From assembly GCA_964653235.1 (NCBI GenBank), contig CAZZCP010000112.1:1-5457 (forward strand): a stretch of 5,457 bases of DNA, read 5' to 3'. This document shows positions 1-5,436 of the stretch, in pieces (within the stretch, counting starts at the first letter, position 1; every line of letters starts with the position of its first letter). Origin of the DNA: CAZZCP01 sp964653235. GTDB lineage: Bacteria > Bdellovibrionota > Bdellovibrionia > Bdellovibrionales > UBA840. The translations under genes were made by a program, and so were the position numbers. Under the pieces are notes generated by a model. It made no database searches and was not told where the DNA came from. It worked only from the letters and a program-made list of their open reading frames with translations.

Positions 1-82
1 TGCATGTAAGCTAGCACAAGCAATGCCGAAAAGCATCTCTCAGAGTGCCATTCCGAAGATCGGACAGATCATTTCTGTTTGA
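1..82 (+). CDS. Possible 3' end of a truncated plus-strand gene
   Basis: Reading from base 2, the plus strand is open for 26 codons up to a TGA at 80-82. The other two plus frames stop within the first 14 bases. The tail would encode a short, moderately hydrophobic C-terminus ending in IGQIISV and would overlap the end of the convergent hydrolase gene by 14 bases. Tail-to-tail overlap is plausible here because two other genes in the window overlap in the same way. An open frame of this length can easily arise by chance, no family is recognisable, and the stretch may simply be intergenic. Confidence 0.2.
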   Translation, partial: ACKLAQAMPKSISQSAIPKIGQIISV

Positions 83-908
83 GTTCTAAAACCGAATTTA
101 TGATCAATTCTGGGTTCGACCAAGGAACAAAATGATTCATATCTTTACGAATGATCTTCTTAACTTCAGAAGCATTTACCAATTTTTTCTCAGCATATTC
201 CACATTCTCTACCGGTACCAAATCGTCTTTCTCTCCATGAATCAAATGTACAACTTGGCGAATCTTTGCCCATTTTGAATCTTGATCTTGCAATTCTTGT
301 TTTAACGCGAGTATCTCTTGATTAGAAACATCCAAATCATTGGGAACCAACCAGCGCAAAAAGGGCCACTGAGCTGGATACTGAAACCACTTGGTTTCTT
401 CGAGCTCAGGGTCTACAGATCCGGCCACTATCACGATCGATGAAACCTCAGGATAATCCATTGCCGTCCGAGCCACTACAGGACCTCCATAACTATGCCC
501 TACCAAAATTAATTTTTGCCCGCGATGATGCTTCTTTACCGCAGCCATAACTTGATCGGTTTGGATTTGCAAAGAGCCTTGGGCTTTTCCCGCATCGGAA
601 CCACCAAAGCCAGGGCGATCAACAGCCATTAGATGAAAATCTTTTTGCAAATCTTGATTTTTTAAAAAACCAGCAAAGGCAGCCCAGTCCCCAGGAGAAC
701 CATGAATAAAAACCAAGAAAGCTTTGTCTTTGTCTAAATTTGGCAGATAAATATAGTGCAGTTTGCCTTGGGGAGTCTTGATCGAAGAAAAAGCAGCAGC
801 CTCATTTTTTTCAATAAATTCTTTGTTCTTCTGAATTTCTTCACCGTAAGGAAATTCAAAACAGCCGGTTGTTAATAGTGAAATACAAATAAAAAAAAAG
901 CGATACAA
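69..908 (-). CDS. Alpha/beta-hydrolase fold lipoprotein
   Basis: Predicted envelope-anchored hydrolase of the alpha/beta-hydrolase superfamily (279 aa, TTG start). After a short MYR start and a hydrophobic run there is a lipobox, LTTG|C, with Cys16 as the lipidated residue. The next residue is Phe, not Asp, so by the usual Lol rule it would go to the outer membrane. The catalytic fold is complete: oxyanion HGSPGDW around 69-75, the DRPGFGGSD strand-turn around 97-105, nucleophile elbow GHSYGG with Ser139, acid Asp228 or Asp229 in GEKDDLVP, and His259 in MNHFVPW. A TTG four codons upstream (918-920) is also open, but GGGAG at 914-918 lies five bases before the TTG at 906-908, while the upstream TTG has no Shine-Dalgarno and an in-frame TAA just before it. 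The substrate cannot be told from sequence; esterase, lipase, haloperoxidase-like and epoxide-hydrolase-like enzymes share these motifs. It is divergent from the DedA/ATP-grasp gene, and a shared envelope role is only inference. Confidence 0.88.
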   Translation of the reverse strand: MYRFFFICISLLTTGCFEFPYGEEIQKNKEFIEKNEAAAFSSIKTPQGKLHYIYLPNLDKDKAFLVFIHGSPGDWAAFAGFLKNQDLQKDFHLMAVDRPGFGGSDAGKAQGSLQIQTDQVMAAVKKHHRGQKLILVGHSYGGPVVARTAMDYPEVSSIVIVAGSVDPELEETKWFQYPAQWPFLRWLVPNDLDVSNQEILALKQELQDQDSKWAKIRQVVHLIHGEKDDLVPVENVEYAEKKLVNASEVKKIIRKDMNHFVPWSNPELIINSVLELKQK

Positions 909-976
909 AGTGACTCCCAAGTCTTTTTTGGTTTATTCTCTCATAAAGAAGATCGGTAAACTAGGGAAGATATGCA
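909..976. promoter_or_regulatory. Divergent promoter region and start signals, hydrolase / DedA-ATP-grasp
   Basis: This short spacer must drive both flanking genes. For the minus-strand hydrolase, TTTACC (complement of 955-960) and AATAAA (complement of 932-937) are separated by 17 bases, a weak sigma70-like pair with 4/6 matches each; its Shine-Dalgarno GGGAG is the complement of 914-918. For the plus-strand gene, a poorer candidate is GTGACT (910-915) and TATTCT (934-939) with an 18-base spacer. The plus gene has a clear Shine-Dalgarno, AGGGAAGA at 963-970, six bases before its GTG. The ribosome-binding sites are solid; the promoter boxes are by-eye matches only. Confidence 0.35.
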
Positions 977-2602
977 GTGCTAGATTGGGTTCTAACTACA
1001 TTCAAAGAATACAGTTTCTTTGCCATATCCATTGGCAGTTTGGTCTCTGAAGACGCAGCTCTAGTCTCAGGACTTTTACTCTATCAAAGCGGCCAGGCTA
1101 GCTTTAGCATTGTTACTGCTGCCTATTGCACCGGCGTGGTGGTTGGTGATGCTATGCTTTATGGCATTGGCTGGCTAAGTCTTAGAACCAAAATTGGCTG
1201 GATCTTGCGCTGGAGTCAAAAGATTCAAAAAAAGCTCGAGATGAACCGTTCAATAGAGCATTTAGACCAATATCTTATTCTCACTCGTTTTATCCCAGGC
1301 TCTAGACTACCCTCATATGTCACAGCGGGTGCGATTGAATACCCTTTTCTTCGTTTTTTAGCTGTTCTCTTTATTCCCACATTGATATATGTGGTTTTTG
1401 CTCTTGCCCTTGGCAAGTGGTTTCAAAAATATTTTGGCAATTCTATTGGCTCACTCGTTCTTTTAAGTGTTTTTATCTTTTTTATAAGCACTTACTTTTT
1501 TCGACTTCTTACATTTATGTACCAACACTGGTCTCACCTTAGAGAAGCGACTCGAATCTACTATCACTACTACAAACGTAAATTGAGTTTTGAATACTTT
1601 CCTGAGCTTTTGTTCTATGCTCCTTGTCTTCTTGCTAGTATATATTGGTCTTTACGTTATGGTGGAATTTTATCGCCTCTTTGGTCGAACCCCAAAATTC
1701 ATTACTCTGGTTTGATTGGTGAAACCAAAGATGAAATGGAGCCTTTTTTAAAAACAGCAGCTGGTGAACATTATTTAAAGAGCTGTTTTATAGCCAAAGA
1801 AAACCAAACTGAGGCCTGGCGGCAAGCCATTAAAGAAATTGGCTTTCCTATGATACTAAAGCCGAACTCAGGATTAAGAGGACAAGGTATTCGAAAAATC
1901 ATGAATCTGGCTGAGTCTGAAAAAGCACTAGAAGCTATAGATTATGATCTAATAGCTCAAGAGTATTGCGATTTTAAAAAAGAAATTGGTATCTTCTACT
2001 TTCGCTACCCCTGGAATCGAGAACAAGAAATCTACTCGATCACTCGCAAAGAATTTCCACAAGTTACAGGTGATGGTCAATCAAGACTTTATGATTTAGT
2101 TATGAAAAACCCTAGGTATCGACCAATGTCACTTCAGTTTTGGCAGAGGTTTTACAAGCAATGGTTTGATATAGTCCCAAAAGGTAAAAATATTCGTTTG
2201 GTCGAAGCTGGAAACCATTATCAAGGGGCACTCTTTTATCGCGGCCTTGATCTTCTAACTCCTAAACTCAAAAAAAGAATTTTTGCGATCTGTGATAAAA
2301 TTCCAGATTTTTATGTAGGCCGTTTTGATATTCGATATTCCAATGAGGAAGACTTAACAACATTAAAAAATTTGAAGATTATTGAACTCAATGGCGCCGG
2401 TGCTGAGTCAACAGATATTTATGAGCGCGGACTTTCTCCACTGATTATCTACAAAAAACTTTTTGGGCAATGGTCACGTATCTTTCGGATTGGTCAATTC
2501 AATCGAAAGAATTTTCCTAAAAAAAATTATACACTTTACTCTTATTTAAAGGATTTTTTTCGTCTGCGAAAAGAAATCAGCAAATACGATCTTTCCGATT
2601 AG
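977..2602 (+). CDS. DedA-family membrane domain fused to ATP-grasp ligase domain
   Basis: A two-domain inner-membrane protein of 541 aa. Residues about 1-180 form a DedA/SNARE-associated (VTT) domain: SED at 24-26, GDAMLYGIG at 57-65, the family signature RFIPGSR with Arg104 and Arg110 six apart (as for the paired essential Arg of E. coli YqjA/YghB), AG at 117-118, then hydrophobic segments near 127-147 and 158-180. DedA proteins include flippases for undecaprenyl phosphate and phospholipids. After a basic linker and another hydrophobic stretch (about 210-225), residues about 240-500 look like an ATP-grasp carboxylate-amine ligase: Lys295 in LKPNSGLRGQG (292-303), hinge QEY at 328-330, VTGDG at 363-367, Asp451 in RFDIRY, and the metal-binding pair Glu470 and Asn472 in IIELNGAGAES. 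These residues suggest an active enzyme. It starts at GTG with AGGGAAGA six bases upstream; the ATG at 972 is out of frame and stops after three codons. Its stop overlaps the convergent cupin gene by four bases. Which acid and amine are joined is unknown. Confidence 0.87.
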   Translation: MLDWVLTTFKEYSFFAISIGSLVSEDAALVSGLLLYQSGQASFSIVTAAYCTGVVVGDAMLYGIGWLSLRTKIGWILRWSQKIQKKLEMNRSIEHLDQYLILTRFIPGSRLPSYVTAGAIEYPFLRFLAVLFIPTLIYVVFALALGKWFQKYFGNSIGSLVLLSVFIFFISTYFFRLLTFMYQHWSHLREATRIYYHYYKRKLSFEYFPELLFYAPCLLASIYWSLRYGGILSPLWSNPKIHYSGLIGETKDEMEPFLKTAAGEHYLKSCFIAKENQTEAWRQAIKEIGFPMILKPNSGLRGQGIRKIMNLAESEKALEAIDYDLIAQEYCDFKKEIGIFYFRYPWNREQEIYSITRKEFPQVTGDGQSRLYDLVMKNPRYRPMSLQFWQRFYKQWFDIVPKGKNIRLVEAGNHYQGALFYRGLDLLTPKLKKRIFAICDKIPDFYVGRFDIRYSNEEDLTTLKNLKIIELNGAGAESTDIYERGLSPLIIYKKLFGQWSRIFRIGQFNRKNFPKKNYTLYSYLKDFFRLRKEISKYDLSD

Positions 2603-3405
2603 TAAGGAAATGGTTTGGGAATTTTCGATAAATTGAGTATTTCTTTAGAAGAAATTTTTCTCATTCCTTCAAATCCTGCGAAAGTAGCAATGGTTCGAAC
2701 CGGTCCATTTTTACCACGTACCGAATGCGGATAACCCAGATCAGAACAAGAAGAGATAAAACTACCTTCTTTTAGCTCTGTAGTGCCTGTGTATTCAAAA
2801 GCTTTCTCATTTTGGTGAAAATGTATCTCATAGAGAGTTCCTTCAAGAACCTTTTCTACGACCAATTCGGGGTGAGTATGAGGAATCGAAGTCTGATACT
2901 CTGGAAAACAAATACAGGCCGTGTGAACCAAGCCAAGATGAGTGGGAAACAGCAAAAAAACATTTTTGGTATACTCAAGACCAACCTCAGAGTGAAAGTC
3001 AATGCTTTCGATCGGAGCCGGTTTGTATTGACGACAAACTTCGTGAGTAAGATTCTCAAAACAATCCAATAACTGATGTAAGGATTCTTTTTTTTCTAAC
3101 TCAGGAAAAACCAACTCACACAAGTAAGAAGAAATAAGCGGTAGAGATGTCCACCAAGGATCGCTGCATTGCAAAGCCTCCAAATAATCATGAAAACGCA
3201 ACTGACTCAGTGCCTCTTGCATCGCATTGTTTACAGCTAGCTTGCCTCGATTTGATTCTAAGGAGCAGACCATATCGGTAAAAAGTTGCAAAGATTTTTG
3301 CCAAGATGCATTTTGCTTGGAATATGCAAAAGCTTTTTCCAATTGTAAGCTCAAATATAATGGCAGATCATAGCCAGCATCAGGATTCTCTTTTGCAATG
3401 CCCAC
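2599..3405 (-). CDS. Cysteine dioxygenase-like cupin protein
   Basis: A 268-aa soluble protein, probably a non-heme iron thiol dioxygenase-like cupin. Residues 1-130 are a helical-looking N-terminal region with no recognised motif. From about 140 the cupin begins: YTKN at 145-148 matches the YTRN motif of cysteine dioxygenase, with Lys147 at the carboxylate-binding Arg60 position. His176 and His178 (PHTHPE), with His227 (GYPHSV), form the expected iron-binding triad; the 49-residue gap between the second and third His is close to the mammalian enzyme's 52. The residue aligned with Cys93 is Val183, and the Ser-His-Tyr triad is replaced by about Thr238, Ala240 and Phe242. The fold assignment is good but the substrate is not settled; cysteine is favoured by the divergent decarboxylase next door, and another thiol or plain cupin role is possible. 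The start is GTG, the first start codon after an upstream in-frame stop, with GGAG ten bases before it. Confidence 0.78.
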   Translation of the reverse strand: MGIAKENPDAGYDLPLYLSLQLEKAFAYSKQNASWQKSLQLFTDMVCSLESNRGKLAVNNAMQEALSQLRFHDYLEALQCSDPWWTSLPLISSYLCELVFPELEKKESLHQLLDCFENLTHEVCRQYKPAPIESIDFHSEVGLEYTKNVFLLFPTHLGLVHTACICFPEYQTSIPHTHPELVVEKVLEGTLYEIHFHQNEKAFEYTGTTELKEGSFISSCSDLGYPHSVRGKNGPVRTIATFAGFEGMRKISSKEILNLSKIPKPFPY

Positions 3406-3480
3406 GAAATACTTTCTCCAATTCCGATTCGATGCTACATAGCTAGGTTATCAATGCACGACAGGAAGGCCAGTAAAAAA
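3406..3480. promoter_or_regulatory. Divergent promoter region, cupin / decarboxylase
   Basis: This spacer separates the two enzymes and should hold both promoters. For the minus-strand cupin gene, TTGATA (complement of 3449-3454, 5/6 to the -35 consensus) and TCGAAT (complement of 3427-3432, 4/6) lie 16 bases apart and would give a leader of about 20 bases containing its GGAG. No convincing plus-strand pair is visible. AGGAAGG at 3463-3469 is a good Shine-Dalgarno 11 bases before ATG 3481, whereas ATG 3454 has only AGGT at 3445-3448. Shared control of the two genes is likely from the geometry, but no operator is evident. Confidence 0.35.
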
Positions 3481-4890
3481 ATGTCATTTAAAGATATTTT
3501 ACAGCTCATAGAAAAACATCTTTATGAAGATAGTAAATCTCGTCTTCTTGACTACAAAAGTCCTCAACAACTCCAAAAGCTGCTTGCTTTGGAGCTTCCC
3601 GATCACCCTTCAAACTTCGAAGAAATTCGAAGTTTTGTGACAAAATATTTAAAATATTCGATGCGAACCAGCCATCCTCAGTATTTCAATCAACTTTGGG
3701 CCGGCTTTTCAGACTCTTCACTTATTGCTGAGATGCTCTCTACCGCAACCAATACATCAATGTACACCTACGAGGTTGCCCCTGTTGCCAGTCTTTTAGA
3801 ACATCACATTTTTGCTGAACTCAATTCTTGGATTGGCTTTGATCAAGGTGAAGGACTCTTTGTTACTGGCGGAAGCAATGCCAATTTGGTGGCTTGTTTG
3901 CTAGCTCGTCAAAAGTATCTGCCAAGGGTTAAAGAAGAGGGATTTTTTTCCTGCGCAAAAGCAATTGTGTTTACTTCGGATCAGGCCCACTACAGCCTTT
4001 TAAAAGCTGCCAATGTTATTGGCATTGGAATGAATCAAGTTGTGAAGGTCAAGACCAATTCAAAAGGACAAATGATTCCTGAAGAATTACAAAAAGCCAT
4101 AGAAACCGAAAAACAAAATGGCCACCGAGGCTTTTTGGTCAGTGCCACCTCAGGAACAACAGTACTCGGTGCTTATGATCCTCTTGATGAAATCGCTGAA
4201 ATTTGTCAAAACCAAGAACTTTGGTTTCATGTTGATGGTGCCTACGGAGCCAGTGTCCTATTTTCTGAAAGAGAAAAGCATCGTATGAAAGGCATCGAAA
4301 AGGCTGACTCTCTTGCTTGGGACTTTCATAAAATGCTGGGTTTGCCTTTGATGTGTTCGATTATTTTGGTCAAAGAAAAGGGCAATCTCTATCAGACCAA
4401 TTCGACCAGCAAAAACTCAGAGAACTACATCTTTCATGAAAAAGAGGGTTCTGAGTTTGATCTTGGCCCCATTTCTCTTCAATGCGGAAGAAAAGTCGAT
4501 GTACTCAAAATTTGGTTGGCATGGCTTGAGTATGGTAAAAGTGGTATTGAACAGCGCATGAATCATTTGTTTGATTTGGCCCAATATGCAGAACAAAAGG
4601 TCTTGGAATGCAATGAACTTGAACTTGTCGCTCCGGTAGAAGGACTCAATATTTGCTTTCGCTACAAAGTAGATAAAAACAGCGATGCCTTTCAAATTCG
4701 CTTGCGCGAAGAGCTTTTAAAGCGTGAACTTTCGGCCGTTAATCATGCAGTCGTAGATGGCAAACGCATTATTCGTTTAGTCACCTTGAATGCAGATTCT
4801 TCGACAAAAGACCTTGATCAATTTTTTGATAATCTTCTTTTAGTGGCCAGAGAGTTGAATCAAGAAAACCCCATTGATCTGGGGCTTTAA
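3454..4890 (+). CDS. PLP-dependent group II decarboxylase, likely cysteine sulfinate decarboxylase-like
   Basis: A full-length (478 aa) group II amino-acid decarboxylase, the family of glutamate, cysteine sulfinate, DOPA and histidine decarboxylases; cytosolic, releasing CO2 from an amino acid by pyridoxal-phosphate chemistry. The PLP-stacking His179 is in SDQAHYS, SATSGTT spans 230-236, Asp261 in HVDGAYG contacts the PLP nitrogen, Lys293 in DFHKMLG forms the Schiff base, catalytic-loop Tyr325 is in SENYIF, and QCGRKVD spans 343-349. HPQYFNQL near 74-81 and the YTYEVAPV stretch at 104-111 place it in the GAD/CSAD subgroup. The selectivity positions read Trp82, Ser102 and Tyr104; human CSAD has Phe, Ser, Tyr and GAD67 has Ser, Asn, Phe at the matching sites, so an acidic sulfinate substrate is favoured over glutamate, with aspartate an alternative. 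The divergent cysteine dioxygenase-like gene supports a cysteine-sulfinate-to-hypotaurine reaction. Met10 (base 3481) may be the true start, since AGGAAGG precedes it; the longer start is given here. Confidence 0.9.
   Translation: MHDRKASKKMSFKDILQLIEKHLYEDSKSRLLDYKSPQQLQKLLALELPDHPSNFEEIRSFVTKYLKYSMRTSHPQYFNQLWAGFSDSSLIAEMLSTATNTSMYTYEVAPVASLLEHHIFAELNSWIGFDQGEGLFVTGGSNANLVACLLARQKYLPRVKEEGFFSCAKAIVFTSDQAHYSLLKAANVIGIGMNQVVKVKTNSKGQMIPEELQKAIETEKQNGHRGFLVSATSGTTVLGAYDPLDEIAEICQNQELWFHVDGAYGASVLFSEREKHRMKGIEKADSLAWDFHKMLGLPLMCSIILVKEKGNLYQTNSTSKNSENYIFHEKEGSEFDLGPISLQCGRKVDVLKIWLAWLEYGKSGIEQRMNHLFDLAQYAEQKVLECNELELVAPVEGLNICFRYKVDKNSDAFQIRLREELLKRELSAVNHAVVDGKRIIRLVTLNADSSTKDLDQFFDNLLLVARELNQENPIDLGL
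4861..4887 (-). terminator. Probable intrinsic terminator for the small exported protein gene
   Basis: Read on the minus strand, CCCCA, a six-base loop and TGGGG (stem arms 4880-4884 and 4869-4873) are followed by TTTTCTTG. An extra AAA/TTT pairing across a single bulged G lengthens the stem. It lies just past the stop of the minus-strand gene and inside the last codons of the convergent decarboxylase. On the plus strand the same hairpin is followed by CTTTAACTT, so weak bidirectional action is possible. The core stem is only 5 bp. Confidence 0.45.
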
Positions 4891-4894
4891 CTTG

Positions 4895-5332
4895 CTAGTC
4901 TTGTAAATCTCGAATGTAAATCAGGTGGTCGCCAATTCGTACCTGATCTTGCCTTCGTGCCCGAACTTCAACAGAGTACTCCACTTCAACCGGATTGTAT
5001 TCGTAAGTACAAATTTTATGGTTAAAATAAATTGCAGGTTGAACATTGATCTCAGCAGCAACAGCTTCACCTGAATTTTGTTCTCCTAAGGCTCTTAAAT
5101 TTTTCACTACTACTACATCTTCGGCCTCAACCACACGGCAGCTATTACCGTAAACAATAGAAAATACCAATTTGTAGCGAGTGTAACCGCCTCCGCAAGG
5201 ACCTATTTCTTCTAATAGCGCCTTCTTTGGCTTGATCGAATAGGCTTGTTGGTGATTGATGTCCAGTGGACCAACGGATTGTGCTGCTGCAACGCCAGTG
5301 AAAAGTATCAAAGATAAAATCAATGATTTCAT
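4895..5332 (-). CDS. Small exported protein of unknown function
   Basis: I do not recognise this 145-aa protein. It begins with a clear Sec signal peptide: MKS, a hydrophobic run to about residue 14, and a likely signal peptidase I site after Ala-Ala-Ala at 15-17, before QS. The mature part is about 128 aa, looks rich in beta strand (alternating V/E/Y/R stretches at 55-77 and 114-141), and contains three cysteines: Cys46 in GPCGGGY, Cys65 in GNSC and Cys108 in KICTY. Two could form a disulfide in the periplasm. There is no lipobox and no second membrane segment, so it should be periplasmic or secreted. The ATG is well supported by AAGGGGG (complement of 5338-5344), five bases upstream. It converges on the decarboxylase with a four-base gap, which does not imply shared function. 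Confidence 0.82.
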   Translation of the reverse strand: MKSLILSLILFTGVAAAQSVGPLDINHQQAYSIKPKKALLEEIGPCGGGYTRYKLVFSIVYGNSCRVVEAEDVVVVKNLRALGEQNSGEAVAAEINVQPAIYFNHKICTYEYNPVEVEYSVEVRARRQDQVRIGDHLIYIRDLQD

Positions 5333-5391
5333 AATTACCCCCTTATTTTTTGAACAAAAGAAAGAATTCTTTGTGTTCGATCTATTGTCAA
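5333..5391 (-). promoter_or_regulatory. Promoter and leader of the small exported protein gene
   Basis: On the minus strand a perfect -35 box, TTGACA (complement of 5386-5391), is followed after 17 bases by AATTCT (complement of 5363-5368), a poor -10 with 3/6 matches. The leader would then be about 25 bases and carry the strong Shine-Dalgarno AAGGGGG. The -35 and spacing make this the best promoter candidate in the window; the weak -10 could mean that an activator helps. Confidence 0.45.
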
Positions 5392-5420
5392 AGCAATTTC
5401 TAAAGCATAGCTCTATACAA

Positions 5421-5436
5421 AATCATTTTCATGATT
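5421..5436. repeat. Short inverted repeat upstream of the small exported protein gene
   Basis: AATCAT, a four-base spacer and ATGATT form a perfect 6+6 inverted repeat. It lies about 30 bases upstream of the TTGACA -35 box of the minus-strand gene, where an activator or repressor site could sit. It is not followed by a T-run on either strand in the pattern of a terminator stem, and it resembles a Fur box only loosely. AT-rich sequence makes chance palindromes of this size common. Confidence 0.25.

Noticed and set aside
52..64. Small hairpin TCCGA/TCGGA just past the hydrolase stop
   Set aside because: A 5-bp stem with a three-base loop and no T-run on either strand; not convincing as a terminator.
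1225..1416. Minus-strand open frame of 63 codons, Arg/Lys-rich
   Set aside because: It lies entirely inside the DedA domain coding sequence, whose conserved RFIPGSR motif is on the opposite strand; composition reflects the antisense of that gene.
2554..2575. T-rich hairpin (TTTTCG/CGAAAA core) near the convergent gene ends
   Set aside because: The T-run is on the wrong side of the stem for a plus-strand terminator, and no T-run follows on the minus strand; it encodes conserved-frame residues of the ligase C-terminus.
2812..3072. Plus-strand open frame of 86 codons and a minus-strand frame of 67 codons at about 2856-3059
   Set aside because: Both overlap the cupin motifs (YTKN, HTH) of the minus-strand gene in other frames and show no motif or ribosome-binding site of their own.
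4417..4695. Minus-strand open frame of 92 codons
   Set aside because: Antisense to the conserved QCGRKVD region of the decarboxylase; no family resemblance and no start signal.
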